Origin: Gordonia sihwensis NBRC 108236
Lineage (GTDB): Bacteria; Actinomycetota; Actinomycetes; Mycobacteriales; Mycobacteriaceae
DNA: 33,749 bases
NCBI RefSeq assembly: GCF_000333035.1
Contig: NZ_BANU01000044.1
Span: forward strand, 1 to 33,749
Reading direction: 5' to 3'
Under the pieces are notes generated by a model, which made no database searches, was not told where the DNA came from, and worked only from the letters and a program-made list of their open reading frames with translations. Below, in pieces: positions 24,023 through 31,727 of the stretch (its first letter is position 1; the number at the start of each line of letters is the position of its first letter). The position numbers and the translations under genes were made by a program.

Positions 24023-24790
24023 CTAGCTGGTGCGTCTGGTGGCGCGGCAGACCAAGGGCGTGTTCTTGTCCTCCTGCTCGTGAGCGACTCTCAGTTCCCC
24101 ATTGATCCATACTTCGCATCGGATCGGCATGTAGTCGTAAGAGGTCACGGAGAAGCCGACGTATTCGGGTGTGGTGGCGAAGTGCAGTGTTTGTGACCAA
24201 TAGTCGTTAAATCCACCCTCGGGAGGTGAGTCGGGCGACAGTGTGCGCTGTTTATCAAATTGTCCGGTCTCAGGAATGATCGGTGCGTATCCGAAATCGA
24301 AAGCGAGGTGCCGGACGACGTACTTGACGGTGAGTCCGCGAGGTGGCGGCGTCTGTCGCGCTGTGGCAGTGAGCGAAGTTGTTGCCGGTATCGTCGTGGT
24401 CGACGGCATAGGTGGCAGTGGAAGCTGTACTGGTCGCAGTGACGTCGATGACGTCGGCGGCGAAGCGACCGCGGGCAGATATTGATACCGGACCAACAGC
24501 AGCGTGACCCCTATGGTCAGTGCGACGACCACCGCCAGCGCTATACCGCTGAGGACCCACAGTGCTACATTGCGTCGGCCCTTGGGTGGTATAGATCCGG
24601 GCTCTGTGTCCATGACCTTGCGTAGCGAATGCCGAGTGCATCGTGGGGTGCCGTTGAGCATCCGCACCGTTCCGACACATTCGTCGGTGACGCTCTGGTC
24701 CGCACATTCGAGGTTGTCGCTCACCGGTCGATCATTGCGGTCAATGGAGTCACTACCGGGAGAATCGACCGATTTGTCTGAAGTTGGCAC
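24023..24790 (-). CDS. Membrane-anchored protein with MmpS-like C-terminal domain
   Basis: This 255-aa protein has a 70-residue hydrophilic N-terminus, one transmembrane helix at residues 75-100, a Pro/Thr/Ser-rich linker (105-150), and an extracytoplasmic domain. That domain starts LTVKYVVRH and ends with CEVWINGELRVAHE and PLVCRA. The V-K-Y start and the C-x-V-x-I-N-G plus terminal Cys (Cys225, Cys248) resemble MmpS accessory proteins of mycobacterial MmpL lipid exporters. No mmpL is nearby, so a transport role is only inferred. Base composition is visibly lower in GC than its neighbours, with AT-ending codons, suggesting recent acquisition. The start is uncertain: GTG at 24790 gives this length, and ATG at 24613 (residue 60) would still keep the helix. 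Confidence 0.55.
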   Translation of the reverse strand: MPTSDKSVDSPGSDSIDRNDRPVSDNLECADQSVTDECVGTVRMLNGTPRCTRHSLRKVMDTEPGSIPPKGRRNVALWVLSGIALAVVVALTIGVTLLLVRYQYLPAVASPPTSSTSLRPVQLPLPPMPSTTTIPATTSLTATARQTPPPRGLTVKYVVRHLAFDFGYAPIIPETGQFDKQRTLSPDSPPEGGFNDYWSQTLHFATTPEYVGFSVTSYDYMPIRCEVWINGELRVAHEQEDKNTPLVCRATRRTS

Positions 24791-24887
24791 TATTTGAACG
24801 CAGCGACTTCAAGCGCGCGACCCCGAGTGTGGTGCCCGAGCTCGCGCACACCTTTGAGGTCGGCCTGCCGGGTACAGGGGCGACTGC

Positions 24888-24975
<88 letters not shown>

Positions 24976-24995
24976 GTGCAGTGCAACTGTACCGG

Positions 24996-25001
24996 TACGC
25001 T
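24996..25001 (+). promoter_or_regulatory. -10 element of the methyltransferase gene (leaderless)
   Basis: TACGCT is followed by CGTGCG and the GTG at 25008. The expected -35 region (about 24973-24978) would touch the first bases of the divergent tRNA-Leu gene. Confidence 0.45.
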
Positions 25002-25007
25002 CGTGCG

Positions 25008-26510
25008 GTGATTCGCTACCCTCTGGACGCTCCGGACATCGTCGACGCCCTCGGGGCGGACCTGCGCGCCGCCGGTTACACCTCCGACGGAATCGCCGAC
25101 CTCCTCGGCGAGGAGGCCGGCCAAGCGCTGGTGAGCGGTGTGTGGTGGCCCGCTCTGCGTCAGACGCGGCGCGCGGCCCCCGACCGCGCGCCGCTCGCGA
25201 CTCTGATCCGGCTGTTCCTGCTCGGCTCCACGGAACCGGCCGACGACGTCGCCGCCGCACTGCCCGGCGTCGGACTTGACGCCCTCGTCGACCAGCAGGT
25301 GATCGAGCCCGCGGACGGCGGTGTGCGCGCCGTCCTCGACATCCGGCCGCACGGCAGCGACGACGCCGACCGGCTCGTGGTCGCCGATCAGGACGCCTCG
25401 ATGCGTCCCGGCGCCTTGGCCCACGACCACGTGCTCGGCATCGGCGGGGCGTCGATGTCATTGGCGCAGGCGGTGATCCGCACGCCGTTCGCGCGGGCGC
25501 TCGATCTCGGAACCGGATGCGGCGTGCAGGCGCTGCACATGTCGTCGCACTGCGAGACGATCGTCGCCACCGACACCAACGCGCGGGCGCTGGCACTGGC
25601 GGCGGCTACGGCGCGGCTGAACGGACTGGACTGGGACCTGCGGGAGGGCAGCCTGTTCGAGCCGGTGGCGGGCGAGAGATTCGACCTGATCGTGTCCAAT
25701 CCGCCGTTCGTCGTCGGCAGCGGTGCGCAGGACTACATCTACCGCGACTCCGGGATGGCCGGAGACGGCATCAGCCGAAGCCTCATCGAGGGGATCGGCG
25801 AACATCTGAATCCGGGCGGCATCGCGCAGATCCTGGCGAACTGGGAGGTGCGCGACCTCGACGCATGGGACGACCGGGTCCGGGAGTGGGTGCAGGCGAG
25901 CGGTCTGGACGCCTGGGTGGTCCAGCGGGAACTGGCCGATCCCATCAGCTACGTCTCGCTCTGGGTCTCGGATGCGGGGGAGTCGGTGGTCGACGCGGCC
26001 GAGCGGGGTGCGCGGTGGCTCGACTGGTTCGAGTCCGAGGGGATCGTCGCCGTCGGCATGGGTTCGATCACCTTCCGCCGACCCGTCGAGGATCGTCCGG
26101 CCGATGTGGTGATCGAAGAGATCACCGCCGCCGGCCAGGAGGTCACCGGCTTCGAAGCGCAGGCCTTCTGGGCGCGGCGCGACTTCCTGCGTGAGAACTC
26201 CGACGCCGACCTGCTGGCCTCCCGGCTCAGCACCTCACCGGTGTTTCTGGAGACCCAGGCGCTCCCCGGCGACGACGGCTGGCAGCAGGTGAGCGCCTCG
26301 GTGACCCGCCCCGGCGGTCCGGGAGCGGTGCTTCCGGTGGACGAGGTGCTGACGTCGCTTCTCGCCGGCTGTCGCGGCCAGGTGCCGCTGGCCGCGCTGA
26401 TCTCACTCCTGGCCGACTTCCACGGCGTGGACGCCGACGCGCTCGCCGCGGCGGCGATGCCGGCGATCCGCGAAGCCATCGGGCGCGGGATCCTCTACCG
26501 GGCCGACTGA
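25008..26510 (+). CDS. Class I SAM-dependent methyltransferase (HemK/PrmC-like, NPPF motif)
   Basis: This 500-aa protein has a helical N-terminal domain (1-150), a Rossmann-fold methyltransferase core, and a C-terminal extension (about 340-500). SAM motif I is ALDLGTGCGVQAL (near 164-176), the acidic residue of motif II is VATDTNARALALA, and the NPPF tetrapeptide (near 231) is the kind used by enzymes that methylate planar nitrogen in glutamine, adenine or guanine. The length and extra domains fit an actinobacterial family of unknown substrate rather than PrmC itself, which is about 290 aa. The GTG at 25008 follows TACGCT by 6 nt; a longer reading would run through the tRNA. Its stop codon lies in a terminator loop. 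Confidence 0.85.
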   Translation: MIRYPLDAPDIVDALGADLRAAGYTSDGIADLLGEEAGQALVSGVWWPALRQTRRAAPDRAPLATLIRLFLLGSTEPADDVAAALPGVGLDALVDQQVIEPADGGVRAVLDIRPHGSDDADRLVVADQDASMRPGALAHDHVLGIGGASMSLAQAVIRTPFARALDLGTGCGVQALHMSSHCETIVATDTNARALALAAATARLNGLDWDLREGSLFEPVAGERFDLIVSNPPFVVGSGAQDYIYRDSGMAGDGISRSLIEGIGEHLNPGGIAQILANWEVRDLDAWDDRVREWVQASGLDAWVVQRELADPISYVSLWVSDAGESVVDAAERGARWLDWFESEGIVAVGMGSITFRRPVEDRPADVVIEEITAAGQEVTGFEAQAFWARRDFLRENSDADLLASRLSTSPVFLETQALPGDDGWQQVSASVTRPGGPGAVLPVDEVLTSLLAGCRGQVPLAALISLLADFHGVDADALAAAAMPAIREAIGRGILYRAD

Positions 26511-26529
26511 ACGTCGGGCCGGTAGAGGA
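26491..26529. terminator. Bidirectional terminator with a stop codon in its loop
   Basis: A 17-bp stem (26491-26507 with 26513-26529, one mismatch) closes on the loop TGAAC, whose TGA is the methyltransferase stop. It lies between the convergent methyltransferase and LysE genes. The symmetric stem can work from both sides. Confidence 0.75.
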
Positions 26530-26541
26530 ACGACGCCCCGG

Positions 26542-27156
26542 CTACTCCGTCGCCAGCCTCAGCCCGAAACCGACGAGCGCGAGACCGGCCACCAGATCGA
26601 TGCGGCGCCGAATGCGGGGCGCACGCATCCAGGCGCCGATCCGGTCGGCGGCGACGATGAGCACTGCGAAGTAGACGCCGGTGAGCGCCAGATAGACCAG
26701 ACCGAAGCCGAGCGTCGTCCATGCGACGGGCGCACCGTCCGGAACGAAGCCCGGCAGCAGCGTGATGAACATGATGCCGATCTTCGGATTGAGGATGTCG
26801 GTCGTGAATCCGGTGAGGAAGCCCGCCCGGCGCGACGACGGCGCCTCATCGACTGACGGCCCGCCGCGCAGGGACCGGATCGAGCGCAGTGTCTGGACGC
26901 CGAGCAGCACCAGGTAGCAGCCGCCGACGATCTTGAGCACCTCGTAACCGATCTCACTCATCTGCAGAATCGCCGAGAGACCGAGGACGGCGGCGAGGAT
27001 CCAGACCAGCAGTCCGGTCATCACGCCCAGCGACGTCCGGACCCCGCCGGCCCGGCCGCCGCGGGCCAATCCGCGCATCACCACGAGGGAGTCGGGGCCG
27101 GGCAGCAGTACCAGGAGCGTCGACGCGAGAGTGAACGACGCGAGAGACGACAGCAT
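26542..27156 (-). CDS. LysE/RhtB-family amino-acid exporter
   Basis: This 204-aa inner-membrane protein has about six hydrophobic segments. The LysE family start LASTLLVLLPGPDSLVVMRGLARGGRAGG (split by the usual PGP motif at residues 20-22), the GCYLVLLGVQTLRS helix end, and FLTGFTTDILNPKIGIMF are all diagnostic. Members export lysine, threonine, homoserine lactone or similar compounds by proton exchange; the substrate cannot be assigned. It starts 3 nt after the plsC stop and is cotranscribed with it, downstream of the TetR-operator region, so its expression is probably under the same repressor. Confidence 0.9.
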   Translation of the reverse strand: MLSSLASFTLASTLLVLLPGPDSLVVMRGLARGGRAGGVRTSLGVMTGLLVWILAAVLGLSAILQMSEIGYEVLKIVGGCYLVLLGVQTLRSIRSLRGGPSVDEAPSSRRAGFLTGFTTDILNPKIGIMFITLLPGFVPDGAPVAWTTLGFGLVYLALTGVYFAVLIVAADRIGAWMRAPRIRRRIDLVAGLALVGFGLRLATE

Positions 27157-27159
27157 CCG

Positions 27160-27810
27160 TCAATGGTAGGGCCGCGCGTACTCGTCGACGCAGGCGACGG
27201 AGCCGAGTGCGGCGATCGCGGCCATGACGGCGTCGGTGGCGCCGCGGACGTCGTGTGAGGCGCCGAGCAACTCATCGGCCGGCATCGGGTCGCCGATGCG
27301 GATGCGCACCGGTCCGCGACCGATCCGCCGGGTGCCGGGCGGATTCACCTCGCGTGTTCCCGAGAGCAGAACGGGGACGATGACGGTGCCCGGGACTCGC
27401 GCCGCGACTCGCATCATCCCGGTGTGTCCGCGGTGCAACCGCCCGTCGGGCGAGCGCGTGCCCTCCGGGTAGATGCCCCACGCTCCGCCCCGGGCGAGCA
27501 ACTGCGCCGCAGCCTCGAGCGCGGCGTCGTCGCCCGACCGGTCGACCGGGATCTGACCGGTTCCGCGGAAGAACGCACGACTGACCGCGCCGCGGACTCC
27601 GGAACCCCGGAAGTACTCCGCCTTGGCGAAGAACGAGAGTCGGCGGGGTATGGCCAGCGGGAGGACCAGGGAGTCGATCTCCGCCAGGTGGTTGGCCGCC
27701 ACGATGACCGGGCCACTGGTGGGAACGCGGTCGGCGCCGTCGACGGTGATCGGCACCCAGAGCCGGAGTGCGGGGCCGATCAGAACGTGTTTGCAGAGCG
27801 GATACAGCAC
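27160..27810 (-). CDS. 1-acyl-sn-glycerol-3-phosphate acyltransferase (PlsC family)
   Basis: This 216-aa membrane-associated enzyme transfers acyl chains to lysophosphatidate or a related acceptor. The catalytic HX4D is NHLAEID (near residue 40), the substrate-binding block is GIYPEGTRSPDGRLHRGHTG, and FRGTGQIPVDR and VIVPVLLSGT complete the four family motifs. The GTG at 27810 has AAAGG 8 nt upstream. It diverges from a TetR regulator, with a perfect palindrome (27823-27837) just upstream of its start, and is followed by lysE after 3 nt. The actual acceptor could be a lysolipid or a specialised actinobacterial lipid. Confidence 0.88.
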   Translation of the reverse strand: MLYPLCKHVLIGPALRLWVPITVDGADRVPTSGPVIVAANHLAEIDSLVLPLAIPRRLSFFAKAEYFRGSGVRGAVSRAFFRGTGQIPVDRSGDDAALEAAAQLLARGGAWGIYPEGTRSPDGRLHRGHTGMMRVAARVPGTVIVPVLLSGTREVNPPGTRRIGRGPVRIRIGDPMPADELLGASHDVRGATDAVMAAIAALGSVACVDEYARPYH

Positions 27811-27822
27811 GGGAGGCCTTTC

Positions 27823-27837
27823 GTAGACAGTGTCTAC
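27823..27837. promoter_or_regulatory. Palindromic operator 1 for the TetR regulator
   Basis: GTAGACAGTGTCTAC is a perfect 7+1+7 palindrome, 13 bp before the plsC GTG and covering its likely promoter or start region. Its centre is 36 bp from operator 2. Confidence 0.7.
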
Positions 27838-27858
27838 TGGACAGTGTGGGGGGCGGCC

Positions 27859-27873
27859 GTAGACACTGTCAAC
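27859..27873. promoter_or_regulatory. Palindromic operator 2 for the TetR regulator
   Basis: GTAGACACTGTCAAC repeats operator 1 with one change in the right half and ends directly at the TetR start codon, overlapping the presumed -10 (GACACT). Binding here would give autorepression. Confidence 0.65.
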
Positions 27874-28395
27874 GTGGTTGACGATCCGAGTACGCGCGCA
27901 CGGCTGGTCGCCGCGGGGGTCGACCTCGTCGACACCGCGGGATTCGGTGCGGTGGGCGTGCGTTCGGTGGCCGCCCGGGCAGGCGTCTCGCACGGCGCTC
28001 CGCGCCGGTACTTCCCGACGCTCGAGAGTCTGCTGGCGGCGATCGCCGCCGAAGGCGTGGCCGATCTCAACGCCGCTCTCGCACCCGCCGTCGCGAACGG
28101 CATCGGCGACGGCGCCGTCGCCTATTGGCGGTTCGCGCGCGCCCGGCCGGGCATGTTCACGCTGATCTTCCGGCACGACCTGCTCGACTCGGCCGGCGGC
28201 CGCCTCCGCGAGACCACGGGCGGCTGGTTCTCGGCCCTGGTCGAGGCGACCGGCGACGAACTGCGCGCCGTGTCGTGCTGGGCCGCCGTGCACGGTCTGT
28301 GCGTGCTGGCCGCGACCCGCGCACCAGAGGCCTTCGGGTTCGAGATCGACGAGAGCGTGGTGCGGCGAGTGGCCGAGGACCGGGCGGGCGGTTAG
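27874..28395 (+). CDS. TetR-family transcriptional regulator
   Basis: This 173-aa protein has an N-terminal TetR helix-turn-helix: FGAVGVRSVAARAGVSHGAPRRYFPTLESLLAAI at about residues 24-57, with the recognition helix VSHGAPRRYF. The C-terminal ligand domain is helical and includes AYWRFARARPGMFTLIFRHD, similar to the WHG-type C-terminal domain. The ligand is unknown; given the target plsC-lysE, a lipid or amino-acid-like effector is possible. GTG at 27874 directly follows operator 2 and lies 6 nt after GACACT, suggesting a leaderless, autoregulated transcript. Longer readings cross the operators. Its stop codon overlaps that of the convergent PLP-enzyme gene. Confidence 0.88.
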   Translation: MVDDPSTRARLVAAGVDLVDTAGFGAVGVRSVAARAGVSHGAPRRYFPTLESLLAAIAAEGVADLNAALAPAVANGIGDGAVAYWRFARARPGMFTLIFRHDLLDSAGGRLRETTGGWFSALVEATGDELRAVSCWAAVHGLCVLAATRAPEAFGFEIDESVVRRVAEDRAGG

Positions 28396-29624
28396 CCCAC
28401 GGCCGAGTCGAGGGCGGCCGCGAGGTCGGCCTTCAGATCGTCAACGTCCTCGAGGCCGACCGAGAATCGCAGGTGCCCGTACTCGCGGAAGCCCTCCGGG
28501 TAGGCGGCGACGCGCGGTCCGCTGGTGCCCACGTGCACGATCAGCGACTCGTCGTGGCCGACGGAGACCGCCGACGTCACGACCTTCAGGTCGTTCACGA
28601 AGCGATTCTGCAGGTCCGGATCGCCTTTCAGTGCGAACGACATGATGCCGCCGAAACCGCCGATGCCGCGATCGCCCGCGCCGAACTGACGCTTGGCCAG
28701 CTCGTGCTGCGGGTGGCTCTCCAGACCGGGATAGGCCACGTAGGCGATGCGCTCGTCGGCCTCCAGGAACCGGGCGAGCTCCAGCGCCGACTCCTGATGC
28801 TGCCGCAGGCGCAGCGGCAGTGTCACCGAGCCGCGCATGATGAGCCAGGCGTTGAAGGGCGAGATCACGCCGCCGACGTCCACCATCGCCTCCGACCGGA
28901 TCGGTTCCACGAGATCGGCACGCCCGATCACCGCGCCGCCCATCGCGTCGCCGTGGCCGTTGATGTACTTGGTGAGCGAATGCACCACCAGGCCGGCGCC
29001 GTCGTCGAGCGGGCGGTACAGCGGCGGGGGAGTGAACGTGGAGTCGACCATCAGGATGATGCCGCGGGCGTCCGCGATCTCCGCCAGCGCGGCGATGTCG
29101 GCGACCTTGGTGGTGGGGTTCGCGATCACCTCCGTGGCGATGAGTTTGGTCTCGGGACGGATCGCTGCGATCACGGCGTCGTGGTCGGTGATGTCGACGA
29201 ACGTGGCCTCGATCCCGTACTTGCGAGGCAGCAGCGACGTCCAGAGCTTGTAGGTCGCCTCGTAGGTGGTGTCGGAGACGACGACGTGATCGCCCGCGTT
29301 GACATGCCCGAAGAACACCGCGTGCAGTCCGGCGACGCCGGAGGCGAGGACGACGGCGTCCTCACCGTGCTCGAGCGCGCAGAGCTTGTCCTGCAGCGCG
29401 ATCTGATTGATCCCGGTGTTGCGGGTGTAGGTGAGGTGCTCGGGGTTCGACCAGTCCATGGTCGACGGATCGGGCGGCAGGTTGTAGGAGTTCGCCATGA
29501 TGATCGGCACGCGAATCGCCGCGCCGTCGCCGTCGGTGCCCGTGCCGGAGGCGTGATTGCCGCCGTGAACGCTCAGCGTCTGTTCACCGAGTGACCCGGG
29601 GACGCACTTATCGGGCCTGTTCAT
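28392..29624 (-). CDS. Cys/Met-metabolism PLP-dependent enzyme (trans-sulfuration family)
   Basis: This protein of about 410 aa belongs to the cystathionine gamma-synthase/methionine gamma-lyase family. The PLP lysine is in VHSLTKYINGH (near 218), the cofactor Asp in LMVDSTFT, and YTRNTGINQIALQDKLCALE and ASGVAGLHAVFF are classic family sequence. GTSGPRVAAYPEGFREYG and LRFSVGLEDVDDL form the C-terminal domain. Cystathionine synthesis, sulfhydrylation or beta/gamma-elimination cannot be separated by eye. ATG at 29624 with GGAG upstream is preferred; GTG at 29648 adds eight residues. It converges on the TetR gene with overlapping stop codons. Confidence 0.88.
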   Translation of the reverse strand: MNRPDKCVPGSLGEQTLSVHGGNHASGTGTDGDGAAIRVPIIMANSYNLPPDPSTMDWSNPEHLTYTRNTGINQIALQDKLCALEHGEDAVVLASGVAGLHAVFFGHVNAGDHVVVSDTTYEATYKLWTSLLPRKYGIEATFVDITDHDAVIAAIRPETKLIATEVIANPTTKVADIAALAEIADARGIILMVDSTFTPPPLYRPLDDGAGLVVHSLTKYINGHGDAMGGAVIGRADLVEPIRSEAMVDVGGVISPFNAWLIMRGSVTLPLRLRQHQESALELARFLEADERIAYVAYPGLESHPQHELAKRQFGAGDRGIGGFGGIMSFALKGDPDLQNRFVNDLKVVTSAVSVGHDESLIVHVGTSGPRVAAYPEGFREYGHLRFSVGLEDVDDLKADLAAALDSAVG

Positions 29625-29732
29625 CTCGTCGTACTCCGTTCCGGGCACCTGCCCACTCGCGGCCGCAGCGCTGCGGCACCGCCAGCGTAAGACCGGGCGA
29701 AGCGCGCAGTCCGCGCAGGTCCCCGCGATGAA

Positions 29733-29768
29733 CGGCGGCGCACCGGAATCGATGCCGGTGCGCCGCCG
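29733..29768 (-). terminator. Terminator after the acyl-CoA ligase gene
   Basis: CGGCGGCGCACCGG (29733-29746) and CCGGTGCGCCGCCG (29755-29768) form a perfect 14-bp stem around AATCGATG, 26 bp beyond the ligase stop. There is no T-run. Confidence 0.75.
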
Positions 29769-29794
29769 CGGGAGTCGACGTCGAGACGTGCCGC

Positions 29795-31582
29795 TCAGCT
29801 GTACAGGTCGGCGATCGCCTCCTGGTACGACTGGTGGATCACGTTCCGCTTCAGCTTGAGCGTGGGCGTGAGCTCACCGGTCTCGATCGTGAAGTCGGTC
29901 TCGAGGATCTCGTACTTCTTGATGGCCTCGGCCTTGGACACGGTCTTGTTCGCGCCGGCGATCGCCGCGTCGATCTCGGCGCGCAGCTCCGGATTCCGGA
30001 TCAGCTCCGACAACGGCGTCGACGCGGGCAGCCCCTTGCGCTCGAGCCATCCGGGGACCGCTTCGGGATCGAGGGTCACGAGTGCGGCGATGAACGGCTT
30101 CTGATCGCCCACGACGAGGCACTGGCTCACCAGCGGGTGCGCCCGGATGGTGTCCTCCAGCTGGGCGGGCGAGACGTTCTTGCCGCCTGCCGTGACGATC
30201 AGTTCCTTCTTGCGCCCGGTGATGAACAGGTAGCCGTCCTCGAGGCGGCCGATGTCGCCGGTGTGGAACCAACCGTCGCGGATCGCGTCGGCCGTCGCCT
30301 GCTCGTTGCGCCAGTAGCCGGAGAAGACCATCGGCCCCTTGAGCAGGATCTCGCCGTCGTCGGCGATCTTCACCGTGACGCCGGGCACCGGACGCCCCAC
30401 CGAACCGATGCGGCTGTGCTCCTCGTTGTTGGCGGTGACCGCGGCGGTGGTCTCGGAGAGGCCGTAGCCCTCGTACACGGGCACCCCGGCGCCGCGGAAG
30501 AAATGGCCCAGCCGCTCACCGAGCGGGGCGCCGCCGGAGATGGCGCCCTCGCAGTTGCCGCCGAGCGCGGCGCGCAGCTTTCCGTACACCAGCTTGTCGA
30601 AGACCGCGTGCTTCACCTTGAGCAGGACGCCCGCGTCGCCGGATTCGACCGCCCGGCTGTACTCGATCGCCGTGTCGACGGCCTTCGCGAAGATCTTGCC
30701 CTTGCCTCCGTCGATCGCCTTCTGCTCGGCGGTGTTGTACACCTTCTCGAAGACGCGCGGGACCGACAGCACGTAGTTCGGCTTGAATACGGCCAGGTCG
30801 GCGATCAGATTCGGAATGTCGTTGGTGTGGCCCAGTACCACGGCGTTCTCCACGCAGCCCACGGCGACGACCCGTGCGAAGACGTGTGCGAGAGGCAGGA
30901 ACAGCAGCGTCGACTTCCCCTCCTCGAGGCCGGTGCCGACGGCCTCGGCGGTCGCCGCGCACTCGGCGAGGAAGTTCTCGTGCGTCAAGACGACGCCCTT
31001 CGGCCGGCCCGTGGTTCCGGAGGTGTAGATCAACGTGGCGGCGTCGGAGGCCCGGGCCTGCGATTCCCGCTCGTCGAGCACCGAGTCGGGGAGGTCGGCG
31101 CCGCGCTTGCGGAGCGCGTTGATCGCGCCGTCGTCGATGACGAAGGTCTCGCGAAGCTCGGGCGCCTTCGCGATCACCTCCTGGTGGGTCGACCGGTTGG
31201 CCGCGGTCTCCACGATCAGTATCGATGCGCCCGAATCGGTGAGGATCCACTCCACCTGGTCGGGGGACGAGGTCTCGTAGATCGCGACGGTGGTGGCACC
31301 CGCGCGCCAGATCGCGTAGTCGATCAGGCTCCACTCGAACCGAGTGGACGACAGCAGCGCGACGCGGTCGCCACGGCTCACGCCGGCGGCGATCAGGCCC
31401 TTCGCGACGGCGTCGACGTCGTCGGCGAAAGCGCCGGCGGTGACGGTGATCCACTGCCCGGAGTCCGCGCGCCTGCGGAACAGCGGCAGAGTCGGGCGGT
31501 CCTTCCGGTAGCGCTGCAGAGCAGTGATCGTGGTGGCGTTCTCATCAACGGTCGTGATGGATGGAGCAGTGAACTCCTGCAT
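29795..31582 (-). CDS. fadD15: Long-chain fatty-acid-CoA ligase (FadD15-like)
   Basis: This 595-aa adenylate-forming enzyme activates long-chain fatty acids with ATP and CoA. The P-loop LIYTSGTTGRPKGVVLTHEN lies near 180-200, YGLSETTAAVT forms the adenine-binding motif, and TGDIGRLEDGYLFITGRKKELIVTAGG carries the hinge and Asp that bind ribose. The C-terminal GELTPTLKLKRN includes the catalytic Lys. The closest family is the bacterial AMP-dependent long-chain group, FadD15 in mycobacteria. ATG at 31582 has AGGGGA 7 nt upstream; a longer start at 31633 lacks one. It diverges from the DEAD-box helicase gene. Confidence 0.9.
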   Translation of the reverse strand: MQEFTAPSITTVDENATTITALQRYRKDRPTLPLFRRRADSGQWITVTAGAFADDVDAVAKGLIAAGVSRGDRVALLSSTRFEWSLIDYAIWRAGATTVAIYETSSPDQVEWILTDSGASILIVETAANRSTHQEVIAKAPELRETFVIDDGAINALRKRGADLPDSVLDERESQARASDAATLIYTSGTTGRPKGVVLTHENFLAECAATAEAVGTGLEEGKSTLLFLPLAHVFARVVAVGCVENAVVLGHTNDIPNLIADLAVFKPNYVLSVPRVFEKVYNTAEQKAIDGGKGKIFAKAVDTAIEYSRAVESGDAGVLLKVKHAVFDKLVYGKLRAALGGNCEGAISGGAPLGERLGHFFRGAGVPVYEGYGLSETTAAVTANNEEHSRIGSVGRPVPGVTVKIADDGEILLKGPMVFSGYWRNEQATADAIRDGWFHTGDIGRLEDGYLFITGRKKELIVTAGGKNVSPAQLEDTIRAHPLVSQCLVVGDQKPFIAALVTLDPEAVPGWLERKGLPASTPLSELIRNPELRAEIDAAIAGANKTVSKAEAIKKYEILETDFTIETGELTPTLKLKRNVIHQSYQEAIADLYS

Positions 31583-31688
31583 GGTGACGTCCCCTTGTGA
31601 TACGAATTGCTTGATCTGTCTAACGCGATCCAAGTGATGGAACCGTACCGCACATCTCAGTGAGGGGCGTCACAGGGTGTCGGCGGGG

Positions 31689-31694
31689 TATTAT
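31689..31694 (+). promoter_or_regulatory. -10 element of the DEAD-box helicase transcript
   Basis: TATTAT is the best -10 match in the 141-bp divergent region; the expected start (about 31701-31702) lies 2-3 nt before the ATG of the 7-codon leader ORF. No strong -35 is seen. Confidence 0.45.
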
Positions 31695-31703
31695 CTACAC
31701 CCG

Positions 31704-31727
31704 ATGACTACGAATGTTCGCCGATGA
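31704..31727 (+). CDS. Possible 7-codon leader ORF before the DEAD-box helicase
   Basis: ATG at 31704 encodes MTTNVRR and stops at TGA 31725-31727, overlapping the helicase start as ATGA. A TATTAT -10 ends 9 nt upstream, so the leader would be near the very 5' end of the mRNA. The helicase ATG has no Shine-Dalgarno, so ribosomes finishing this leader could restart there. Translation is unproven. Confidence 0.35.
   Translation: MTTNVRR

Noticed and set aside
27424..27873. Longer N-terminus for the TetR regulator
   Set aside because: It runs antisense through plsC and across both operators; TetR helix-turn-helix regions normally begin near residue 20, as with the GTG at 27874.
29834..31600. 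Long plus-strand open frame opposite the acyl-CoA ligase
   Set aside because: It is a shadow of a clearly conserved minus-strand enzyme, as are the long frames opposite glgB, irtA and deaD.
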